Shown here one piece after another: positions 8,379 to 14,759 of a DNA stretch of 16,027 bases. Location of the stretch: the NCBI GenBank assembly GCA_021789755.1, contig JAJYJD010000056.1, positions 1 to 16,027 on the forward strand, in the 5' to 3' direction. This DNA comes from Bacteroidota bacterium. GTDB lineage: Bacteria > Bacteroidota > Ignavibacteria > Kryptoniales > JAKASW01. The position numbers and the translations under genes were made by a program. Position 1 is the first letter of the stretch; each line of letters starts with the position of its first letter. The notes beneath the pieces were generated by a model. It did not search any database. It worked only from the letters and a program-made list of their open reading frames with translations, and had not been told where the DNA came from.

Positions 8379-8879
8379 GTGCCGGAGAACGACGAATTCC
8401 TCTGCCCTAAATGCGGCAACTGCGTCAACGAGGAAGATGATTTCTGTCCTCATTGCGGATCTGTTTTCGCGGAAGGCGTCTTTTGTGAAAAGCATCGGCG
8501 AGCCGAGGCGGCGGGTGTGTGCATAGTCTGTGGAACGCCGTGCTGCGACGAATGCGGTGCAGCCGTTGACGGATTATTCCTTTGTAACCACCACAGTGAG
8601 TACGAAATATTCAAGGGAATGGTCAAGGTTTGCGGTACACACGACGAAGGCGAGGCCGAATTCGCTGGCTCACGCCTCAGCGATGCCGGCCTGCACCCCG
8701 CCCTTTTTCACCTCCGTGTGCCCAGACACATTTCGCGACCCGAGTATGTGCCCTACAGGGATGGGGAGGACTTCAACGCGAGCGAGATAAAAGTAATGGT
8801 CCCTTGCGATGAAGTTGAGACTGCCGAGAAAATCTTGAACAGTCCGACGCCTCCGGATTCACCGCCGGGCACGCCGTGA
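8379..8879 (+). CDS. Small zinc-binding protein: zinc ribbon, B-box-like finger, DUF2007-like domain
   Basis: From the GTG at 8379 the product has 166 residues. It opens with a zinc ribbon (Cys9/Cys12 and Cys23/Cys26), followed by a dense second cluster resembling a B-box: Cys36, His39, Cys48, Cys51, Cys56, Cys59, Cys69 and His72. The C-terminal half (about 83-155) looks like the DUF2007 'signal-transducing' fold: an acidic opening, AEFAGSRLSDAGLHPALF, and later IKVMVPCDEVETAEKIL. No membrane segment or signal peptide is visible, so it is probably cytoplasmic. GTG at 8379 is preferred over GTG at 8373 because GGAG (8369-8372) sits six bases before it. Its position 16 bases after the SPFH gene suggests a shared transcript. 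Function is unknown; the domain calls rest on pattern recognition. Confidence 0.8.
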   Translation: MPENDEFLCPKCGNCVNEEDDFCPHCGSVFAEGVFCEKHRRAEAAGVCIVCGTPCCDECGAAVDGLFLCNHHSEYEIFKGMVKVCGTHDEGEAEFAGSRLSDAGLHPALFHLRVPRHISRPEYVPYRDGEDFNASEIKVMVPCDEVETAEKILNSPTPPDSPPGTP

Positions 8880-8919
8880 TCCGGTTCCTGCCGATCCACT
8901 GATGAATTGATGGAAGCAA

Positions 8920-10008
8920 TCAGAAGTACACGTGCGATTGAACCAGTGCCTCGAGGGGCTGCGATGCGCCCAGCGCATTTGTAGTGTTGAATCGTACCTG
9001 CGGCATGAAGTCGAGATGCGGCAGCGGATAGATATTTATGCCGAGGATATAGCGCGAATAGTACGGGCCGCCGGCGTATGTCTTGAAATAATCGAAGCGA
9101 CCCATGGCGTACAGACCGTCGGCGATATCGTAAGTCGCCTCCACCAGGGCGGCATTTGATGTAACGTTCGGTGGAAGGAATGTATTCGGAAGTGACTTCG
9201 CCCAATCATATTCCGCGAGAACAGAAAGTCTTCTGCCGATTCCGACTCCGGCGTGGAAGCCGTACATCTTTACGCCCCTGGAGACGTAGCCCGAGCCGCC
9301 AAGCATGAAATTCATGAAGCTCTTCACGAGATACTCGACCCTCCCAATGAATGCCTTGTCGGAATTGAAGTTTATATTGCTGAGGCCGTCTCCGTTTGTG
9401 GCGTCTACCGTGACGAAGAAATTGTCGAACTTCGATCCGAGCTCGACTCCGAGGTCCCTATAGTCAGGAGCGAAAATTAGTCCGATCTGCGGAATACCCT
9501 GGAGATAGCCGAAGTTGCCGCCTCGCGTATAAGCCGTGTGGTCGTCGAGCCTGATGCCATAGGAGGGTGAGAAAGCACCGGCTTTCAAATAGGTGTCCCC
9601 TGTACCGAAGTTATACATGCCGTACACTTCGTACGCCGTGTTCACGAAATCATATTTCACGAAGAGACGTGTAGAAGTGTAGAGGTGGAGTGCGGAATAA
9701 ATCGATCCTTCCATCGATTGGAAAGTCGTGTTCTTCGTCTGGCCGTCGTAGAGGTACTGGAACCTGACGTCCCCGCCGATAAGTATGTCCTCGCCAAGCT
9801 TCGGATTGAAATCGAAACCATTGCCGTGAGCGGGTATCAACCTGAGGTGGTCATCCGGGAAGTCGGAGCTGCCGTAGCTGTTCCGGAGCTCACCGCCTGT
9901 CGGATTGACGTGGCAATTGATGCACTGCATCCCGGTCATCATCGCGAACCTCGGCAGCGCGAATACGGCATCAGCCGTCATGAAAAGTATCAGCAATATC
10001 CTCCGCAT
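8920..10008 (-). CDS. Outer-membrane beta-barrel protein with N-terminal c-type heme motif
   Basis: The 362-residue product begins with a signal peptide (MRRILLILFM onward, likely cleaved after VFA, about residue 17) and directly afterwards shows one heme-attachment motif, CINCH (residues 29-33), in the context MQCINCHVNPTGGELRNSYG. The remaining roughly 300 residues are alternating, aromatic and Gly-rich, with repeated strand-turn patterns, and end in a terminal Phe (SHVYF), as expected for a porin-like barrel. It thus seems to join a monoheme segment to an outer-membrane barrel, suggesting electron transfer at the outer membrane. The ATG at 10008 is chosen over one at 10014 because AGGAG lies eight bases upstream of it and only two upstream of the other. 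It lies downstream of an intrinsic terminator and the diheme cytochrome gene. I recognise the architecture but no named family. Confidence 0.8.
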   Translation of the reverse strand: MRRILLILFMTADAVFALPRFAMMTGMQCINCHVNPTGGELRNSYGSSDFPDDHLRLIPAHGNGFDFNPKLGEDILIGGDVRFQYLYDGQTKNTTFQSMEGSIYSALHLYTSTRLFVKYDFVNTAYEVYGMYNFGTGDTYLKAGAFSPSYGIRLDDHTAYTRGGNFGYLQGIPQIGLIFAPDYRDLGVELGSKFDNFFVTVDATNGDGLSNINFNSDKAFIGRVEYLVKSFMNFMLGGSGYVSRGVKMYGFHAGVGIGRRLSVLAEYDWAKSLPNTFLPPNVTSNAALVEATYDIADGLYAMGRFDYFKTYAGGPYYSRYILGINIYPLPHLDFMPQVRFNTTNALGASQPLEALVQSHVYF

Positions 10009-10031
10009 GTTCATCTCTCCTCTCTGAGATT

Positions 10032-10061
10032 AAAAAAGCCGGGGTTGGTGCCCGGCCTTTT
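10032..10061 (-). terminator. Intrinsic terminator between the cytochrome and heme-barrel genes
   Basis: Read on the minus strand, GCCGGG (10056-10051) and CCCGGC (10043-10038) form a six-base GC stem with a seven-base loop, followed by six T (10037-10032). It lies about 30 bases after the cytochrome stop and 23 bases before the heme-barrel start. A T-run also follows on the plus strand (TTTT, 10058-10061), but no plus-strand gene ends here. It probably lowers transcription of the last gene. Confidence 0.85.
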
Positions 10062-10093
10062 GGGGGTTTCAATCACATCAACTCATTCGACAT

Positions 10094-10501
10094 TCAATCG
10101 TTCCCTTTCGGGAAGCCTCCCTCCGGTTCGTTGGTCGGCTTCTTGTGTCCCTGGTGGCAGGTATAGCATGTCGGCTGCGGGGCGTTTGGAAAGGCAAAAT
10201 AATCCTTTCTTATCTGCAGAAGCATCTTAATCATCACGCGGGCAACGCGCTTCGGCGGTTTCTGGTCGCTCGCGAAATTATTCGTGTTGTGGCAGTAATC
10301 GCAGTCGACTCCGAGGCTGGTCTTGATCATTCTCATCCAGCCCTTCAGCTCTGCTTTCGATTTTACGAAGGTAAGGACCTGCAGATTCTTCGCGAACTTC
10401 GGCTGCGCCTCCTGTTTCGCGTAGACGGTATTGTGTATCAGCAGGCTGCCGAGGCCGATCGCGACAAGGGCAGGGAAAACCAACAAACTTCTCTTTACCA
10501 T
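10094..10501 (-). CDS. Diheme cytochrome c related to photosynthetic reaction-centre cytochrome subunits
   Basis: The product (135 residues from the ATG at 10501) carries a signal peptide likely cleaved after VYA (about residue 28) and two heme-c motifs, CDYCH (67-71) and CYTCH (112-116). The frame around them (KNLQVL near the start, LGVDCDYCHNTNNFASD, KRVARVMIKML, PTCYTCHQGH) matches the family of reaction-centre cytochrome c subunits, of which small non-photosynthetic members are common. Met56 and Met90, 11 and 22 residues before the first and second CxxCH, fit the helix-borne axial ligands of that family. No reaction-centre genes are visible, so a periplasmic electron carrier is inferred. 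Its start site is buried in a hairpin (10494-10545). A GTG just upstream (10504) is an alternative start; GGAG lies five bases before the ATG. Confidence 0.9.
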   Translation of the reverse strand: MVKRSLLVFPALVAIGLGSLLIHNTVYAKQEAQPKFAKNLQVLTFVKSKAELKGWMRMIKTSLGVDCDYCHNTNNFASDQKPPKRVARVMIKMLLQIRKDYFAFPNAPQPTCYTCHQGHKKPTNEPEGGFPKGND

Positions 10502-10545
10502 CACGTCTCCATTTTAAATTATTTAACAGGAGGCGTGATGGTAAA
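10494..10545 (-). promoter_or_regulatory. 17-bp inverted repeat enclosing the cytochrome ribosome-binding site and start
   Basis: Arms at 10494-10510 and 10529-10545 are reverse complements at 16 of 17 positions. The 18-base AT-rich spacer (10511-10528) is itself nearly palindromic (TTAAAT-T-ATTTAA). In the mRNA the second arm contains GGAGAC, GTG and the ATG start of the cytochrome, so the ribosome site would be hidden in a long stem. The first arm begins ten bases after the stop codon of the upstream barrel gene (10556-10558), so a terminating ribosome could open it. No T-run follows, so it is not a terminator. Confidence 0.75.
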
Positions 10546-10555
10546 GGTTCCTCCA

Positions 10556-11893
10556 TCAGAAGGAGAAATTGAACATGACGCGCGGCTCGATTCTCTTCTG
10601 GACCTCGTATTTCCCGTTTAACGGGATGAATGTCCAGTAATAGTTGAACCCCACCGTCATGAACGGATACGGTTTGTAGCCGAAGAAAGCGTAGAGGAGC
10701 GAGCGCTGGTCGAGCTGGAACGCGTCCTTGAATCCCTGTATCCCCCACCTGTCATAACCGGCGCTGAAAGCGATCATCGGAACGACGCTCGGGAAACGTG
10801 TCTCGAGGTGAAGGAGACCGCCGTTGGGGTCGTGGTCGATTCCGCGGTAACCTCCGATTATCTGGAAGTTCTGGAGAAGGGATATCGTGAGCTGGCCGTA
10901 CCATCCCTGTCCGCCGGGAGCGTTTTCAAGCTGCGTGGCTTTGCTGAAATAGCTCGAGTCGCCCGGGACGTAGCGGTTCAATTCGTAGAACTGATCGAAA
11001 TACTCCGGTATGAACTGGCTTCCGACCCACTGGTGTTCAAGTTTGACGGACGCCTTTGCGATGCCGAGACCGTTGAAGTCGATAAGTATTCCGGCGGCTG
11101 AACCGTGGCCGAATTTGTGTATCTGGGCATAATCATAGTAAAGATCGGCATCCATGAATGGAATGCGGAGGATGGGAAGCCCGGCATCGAAGCCGTATTC
11201 GGAAATCGCGCCTTCGTCGTGGGTGACGAAGACTCCTCCTGGGGGAAGCACGGTGTACACGGGCGTAAGAAAAACGCCGGAGTTCTTATTCTGGTCAGTG
11301 ACATAAGTTGCGCCAAGCTCAAACCCGCCTATCACGGGGATGTCGGCGAGCGTGGTGAACTTCAGCGGCCGCACGTACCCTCGTCCGCCAATCACGCCAG
11401 GCTGCTGGAAGTCACCGTACATCGTCTCGAATCCGAACCTGGTGAAATCAAGATCGAGCTCGGCTCCGATCCTCCTGTCGTCGTAGCTCGGGCTGTTGCT
11501 GTAATTATAGACGATGAACCCATGTCCGATCGTTGCCATGTCGAGCTGTCCGACCTTTGCGTATACCGGATCATGCTTCTGTCCCCAGCTGACGTAACGG
11601 ATAATTTTCCTGTACGCCCCGTTCGACCAGTCCGCTTTGCGGATCTTCCCGCTGTTTGTCGAGATGCGGAGAGTCAGGTCGAGTCCGACGCCGATCTTTC
11701 CGAACTGCAGGTCCGGCATCACGCCGATCATATAGTATGGAGTAGTTTCGCCGTTCTCGTTTATCCACGAGATCCCGAGTCCGCCTGCTATCTGGCTTTC
11801 GCCCGGCGCGAGCATCGGTTTGGGATAATTCTGGGCAAATGCAGATGCACTTAAAAGTAGAGATGCCAGAAATGTTGCGGTCAATATTCTCAT
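10556..11893 (-). CDS. Predicted outer-membrane porin-like beta-barrel protein
   Basis: The 445-residue product starts with a signal peptide (MRILTATFLA onward, likely cleaved after AFA, about residue 20). Many amphipathic, aromatic strands separated by Gly/Asp/Asn turns follow, and it ends in PRVMFNFSF, a typical outer-membrane barrel terminus. No heme or enzyme motif is present, and I do not recognise the family. The ATG at 11893 is chosen for its fit to the signal peptide and for AGGAC about five bases upstream; an ATG at 11905, only three bases after the spmB stop, is also possible. It lies in one tight minus-strand operon between spmB and the diheme cytochrome gene, suggesting a pore or sheath for a periplasmic redox system, but that role is inferred from context only. 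Confidence 0.8.
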   Translation of the reverse strand: MRILTATFLASLLLSASAFAQNYPKPMLAPGESQIAGGLGISWINENGETTPYYMIGVMPDLQFGKIGVGLDLTLRISTNSGKIRKADWSNGAYRKIIRYVSWGQKHDPVYAKVGQLDMATIGHGFIVYNYSNSPSYDDRRIGAELDLDFTRFGFETMYGDFQQPGVIGGRGYVRPLKFTTLADIPVIGGFELGATYVTDQNKNSGVFLTPVYTVLPPGGVFVTHDEGAISEYGFDAGLPILRIPFMDADLYYDYAQIHKFGHGSAAGILIDFNGLGIAKASVKLEHQWVGSQFIPEYFDQFYELNRYVPGDSSYFSKATQLENAPGGQGWYGQLTISLLQNFQIIGGYRGIDHDPNGGLLHLETRFPSVVPMIAFSAGYDRWGIQGFKDAFQLDQRSLLYAFFGYKPYPFMTVGFNYYWTFIPLNGKYEVQKRIEPRVMFNFSF

Positions 11894-11908
11894 GTTTGTC
11901 CTCATTGT

Positions 11909-12445
11909 TTATCCAAAAAGTATTCTGCAAATGAAAAGAGCTCCGAGCATACCGACGGCGTCCGCTATCAGACCGGCCGCCACCGCGTGCCGCGTGCGAT
12001 AGACGTTCACCGCCCCGAAGTAGACGGCAAGAACGTAGAAAGTCGTTTCGCTGCTGCCGTACATAGTCGATACAAGTATTCCCGTGAACGAGTCAGGTCC
12101 GTATTTTTTCATTATGTCGGCCATTAGTCCGAGTGAGCCGCTGCCGCTTAATGGGCGCAGGAGTGCCATCGGTAACGCTTCGGGAGGCATTCCTATCAGC
12201 CTTGCGACCGGAGATAGCGCGCTGACCAGGATTTCCATGGCACCGCTCGCTCGAAATATCCCAATTGCAACAAGCATGGCAACAAGGTAAGGAATTATCT
12301 TGATCGCGACCTCGAAACCACCCTTCGCTCCTGCCACGAAAGATTCGTAGACCGGCACTTTCTTCTTTGCCGCGTATGCGACGAAGGCAGCGACGATCAG
12401 CGGAATTGCGATGATTGAGAGAGCTTCGAGAATCTGTTTGATCAC
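11909..12445 (-). CDS. spmB: SpmB-like membrane protein (nucleoside-recognition/Gate domain)
   Basis: The 178-residue length equals that of Bacillus SpmB, and the sequence keeps the family's marked stretches: PYLVAMLVAIGIFRASGAM, RPLSGSGSLGLMADI, YGPDSFTGILVSTMYGSSETTFYVLAVYFG and a closing membrane segment. In Bacillus, SpmA and SpmB act in spore-core dehydration, but the pair is widespread in non-spore-formers, where the role is unclear; a transport or gating function in the inner membrane is the usual guess. The GTG start at 12445 overlaps the spmA stop as GTGA and has a good GGAGGAG seven bases before it inside spmA, so the two are translated together. The barrel gene follows within a few bases. 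Confidence 0.92.
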   Translation of the reverse strand: MIKQILEALSIIAIPLIVAAFVAYAAKKKVPVYESFVAGAKGGFEVAIKIIPYLVAMLVAIGIFRASGAMEILVSALSPVARLIGMPPEALPMALLRPLSGSGSLGLMADIMKKYGPDSFTGILVSTMYGSSETTFYVLAVYFGAVNVYRTRHAVAAGLIADAVGMLGALFICRILFG

Positions 12446-13392
12446 TTCGATGCTCCTCCCTCCGATTCGCCGGGCGGCTCACTGATGCGATACACTTTCA
12501 ACCGCTGCAGAAGCTTGGCCGCCAGGATTCCTGCGATGGTGGCGAGACCGGCACCGAAGAATGAAGTAAGAAGAATAATCGTGGGATCCTTGGAACCAAC
12601 CGCTGCGCGTATAGCGATTGCGGTCGCAGGAATTAACGTCAGACCGGCGGTATTTATCGCAAGAAAAGTCACCATCGCATTTGTAGCGGTACCTTTGTTC
12701 GGGTTTAACTTGTCGAGCTCGTCCATCGCTTTCAAACCGAGCGGTGTGGCGGCGTTATTCAGACCCAGCATGTTCGCGGCAATGTTCATGATCATTGCAC
12801 CGATGGCGGGATGATCGGGCGGAACGTCCGGAAAAACCCTTACCATAACCGGCTTCATTACCCTTGCGATAATCTTTATCATGCCGCTGTCTTCCGCAAG
12901 TTTCATGATGCCGAGCCAGAATGCCATGACTCCGATGAGTCCCAGCGCGATCTTTACCGCCAACTCGCTGTAGCTTATTACCGCGTCGAGAACCGCCTTC
13001 GTCTTCACCAGCGAAGTTGTCGGAAGCAAAATTGTCAGTTCACTGCCTCGTCTCGCCTCAACTTTTGCGATTATCTGGTTTGAGTTATCGTCTGTCTTCG
13101 CGACAGTCCTCCACAGCTCAGGCGAATTATCGTCGGTGGTGATCTTCAGAGAATTGCCGGTAAGCGTAGCGGGGAAATTCAGGGTATCGGGTGATTCAAT
13201 GGCGACGCCGTAGAACTTGTTGAAATATTCTCTTGTGAGCGAGACTCTACCGGCAGATGCGTTGGTGCTGTCGTATTGCAACTCGAACTGCTCACCGTTT
13301 CGGTAGCGGTTAGACGAAGCGTCGTATATGTCGCTCCCCGCGGCAGCAAGCACTCCAATCAGCACAAGCCCTATCCAAACGTAATTCAGCAT
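12442..13392 (-). CDS. spmA: SpmA-like membrane protein with a large extracytoplasmic insert
   Basis: The C-terminal 185 or so residues match SpmA: GLIGVMAFWLGIMKLAEDSG, RVFPDVPPDHPAIGAMIMNI, NMLGLNNAATPLGLKAMDEL, and TNAMVTFLAINTAGLTLIPA. The first 18 residues (MLNYVWIGLVLIGVLAAAG) match its first membrane helix. Between them lie about 105 extra residues (roughly 20-128), hydrophilic and rich in Asn, Thr, Ser and Asp, absent from the about 196-residue Bacillus protein as I recall it. The total is 316 residues. By placement after one helix the insert probably faces the periplasm. The ATG at 13392 has only a weak upstream AGG. This is the first gene of the minus-strand envelope cluster. Confidence 0.9.
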   Translation of the reverse strand: MLNYVWIGLVLIGVLAAAGSDIYDASSNRYRNGEQFELQYDSTNASAGRVSLTREYFNKFYGVAIESPDTLNFPATLTGNSLKITTDDNSPELWRTVAKTDDNSNQIIAKVEARRGSELTILLPTTSLVKTKAVLDAVISYSELAVKIALGLIGVMAFWLGIMKLAEDSGMIKIIARVMKPVMVRVFPDVPPDHPAIGAMIMNIAANMLGLNNAATPLGLKAMDELDKLNPNKGTATNAMVTFLAINTAGLTLIPATAIAIRAAVGSKDPTIILLTSFFGAGLATIAGILAAKLLQRLKVYRISEPPGESEGGASK

Positions 13393-13691
13393 CCCGGTAC
13401 CTGCAAGCGCCTCAGCTATCTAATCTTTAATGACTCAGTACCTTCAGAGAACGGTTTCCGACACTCTTGCGAAACGGGTTTAAGAGGGTTAAAACCGTCT
13501 TTTACGAAACAACTTAAGAACTCTTCCATAAGTTTGATGATTATGATAGGTTAAATATAGAGGCTGAGTGGGTGCTTTCCAACTTTTTCGATGCTGTCGA
13601 GCTGCGAGAACGTTAACCGCGAAGGCACAATGGGCGGGTTTCTTATTATCCAACCCGGTGCGACTCGCGAATCTTTGCGGTGAAGACCTTC
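13393..13691. other. Intergenic region between spmA (upstream) and leuB (end)
   Basis: The 299 bases hold the control region of the minus-strand spmA operon and, next to leuB, a palindromic repeat (listed separately). The spmA side is AT-richer and contains ACGGTTT (13451-13457) mirrored by AAACCGT (13492-13498), and a small TTTAA-gaggg-TTAAA palindrome (13480-13494), possible operator sites or leader structure. I could not place promoter hexamers with confidence. No plausible gene is present on either strand. Confidence 0.5.
13613..13684. repeat. Imperfect palindromic element after leuB
   Basis: Outer arms TTAACCGCGAAGG (13613-13625) and TCTTTGCGGTGAA (13672-13684) are inverted copies at 10 of 13 positions. 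Inside is a perfect six-base inverted pair, CGGGTT (13635-13640) and AACCCG (13652-13657), with an 11-base loop. The design (TTMACCGC-type ends, nested stem) recalls short dispersed intergenic palindromes seen in many genomes. It starts seven bases past the leuB stop and has no T-run. Confidence 0.5.
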
Positions 13692-14759
13692 TTACAAAGC
13701 GTTCTCTATCCGTCGGCCCATTTCCTCCGTGGAAAGGCGATGCTTGTCGGCCGAAGCGATGTCTGCCGTGCGATATCCGCTGTCCAGCACCGTCTCGACT
13801 GCCCGGAAGACTTTTCTTGCCAGTTCCTTTTGCTTCAATGAGTACTCAAGAAGCATGGCGGCAGACAGGATGCTGGCTATGGGATTGGCCAATCCTTTTC
13901 CCGCTATGTCTGGCGCGCTCCCATGAACAGGCTCGTACAGCGCGTGCTTCTCACCGATGCTGGCGGAAGGGAGCATGCCGATTGAGCCTGTAAGCATCGA
14001 GGCTTCGTCGCTCAGTATGTCGCCGAACATATTCTCGGTCAGAACAACGTCGAACTGTTTCGGATTCCTGATCAGCTGCATCGAGGCGTTGTCGACATAC
14101 ATGTGGTCGAGGTTGATGCCGGGATAATCCCGCTTATGAATTTTGTTTACGACTTCACGCCAGAGCATCGAGGTGTGAAGAATATTAGCTTTGTCGACGG
14201 AAGTGACCTTCTTCTTCCTGGTGTTTGCGAGCTTAAACGCAGTGTGAGCGATGCGCTCGATTTCGGGGACGGTGTATGTCATCGTGTTCACGCCGCGCCG
14301 CGTACCACCTTCTTCAAAAATTCCTGCCGGTCTGCCATAATAAAGCCCGCCTGTAAGCTCACGGACGACGACAATATCGATTCCCCTGACAACTTCAGGT
14401 TTCAGAGAAGATGCATCGATGAGCGAATCAAACATGATGACCGGCCTGATGTTGGCATAGAGTTCCAGACCTTTTCGCAAGCCGAGAAGAGCCTGCTCGG
14501 GTTTCATCTCATAGGGAAGGGCATCCCATTTCGGACCGCCGACGGCTCCGAGCAGCACCGCGTCGCTGGCGAGGGCGGCCTTAAGCGTTTCTTCCGGCAG
14601 CGGCTTTCCGTAGGCGTCGATTGCGATTCCACCCGCTTTAAGTTCGGTGAATTCGAATTGTTCGTTGAGGATCTGTGAAGCTTTCTTGAGAATTCTTACG
14701 GCCTGCGAAGTGACTTCTATTCCGATGCCGTCTCCGGGAATTACAGCGATCCTAAACAT
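13692..14759 (-). CDS. leuB: 3-isopropylmalate dehydrogenase
   Basis: LeuB oxidises and decarboxylates (2R,3S)-3-isopropylmalate with NAD+ to 2-oxoisocaproate, the last leucine-specific redox step. The 355 residues are the usual length. Visible motifs are IPGDGIG (8-14), the substrate-binding loop around LLGLRKGL (Arg95) and NIRP (Arg105), RELTGGLYYG (133-142) with Arg133 and catalytic Tyr140, catalytic Lys190 in SVDKAN, metal-binding Asp223, Asp247 and Asp251 (in MFGDILSDE), and the NAD-binding EPVHGSAPDIAGKGLANP. The C-terminus is complete. The ATG overlaps the end of leuD by eight bases and has a weak AAGG upstream, so translation is probably coupled to leuD. A palindromic element follows the stop. 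Confidence 0.97.
   Translation of the reverse strand: MFRIAVIPGDGIGIEVTSQAVRILKKASQILNEQFEFTELKAGGIAIDAYGKPLPEETLKAALASDAVLLGAVGGPKWDALPYEMKPEQALLGLRKGLELYANIRPVIMFDSLIDASSLKPEVVRGIDIVVVRELTGGLYYGRPAGIFEEGGTRRGVNTMTYTVPEIERIAHTAFKLANTRKKKVTSVDKANILHTSMLWREVVNKIHKRDYPGINLDHMYVDNASMQLIRNPKQFDVVLTENMFGDILSDEASMLTGSIGMLPSASIGEKHALYEPVHGSAPDIAGKGLANPIASILSAAMLLEYSLKQKELARKVFRAVETVLDSGYRTADIASADKHRLSTEEMGRRIENAL

Noticed and set aside
7724..8428. A 234-codon minus-strand frame opposite the SPFH gene
   Set aside because: It is the antisense of a well-supported gene with clear family motifs; the composition is that of a frame shadow.
10538..10621. On the plus strand the hairpin's right arm places GGAGG before an ATG with a 27-codon frame
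   Set aside because: This is the mirror image of the cytochrome start and is antisense to the 3' end of the barrel gene; I see no promoter and treat it as a by-product of the palindrome.
11105..11854. A 249-codon plus-strand frame opposite the porin-like gene
   Set aside because: The minus-strand frame has a signal peptide, a barrel pattern and operon spacing; the plus frame has none of these and is a shadow.
11909..13392. spmA/spmB as evidence for a spore-former
   Set aside because: These genes are common outside spore-formers, and the surrounding genes indicate a Gram-negative envelope.
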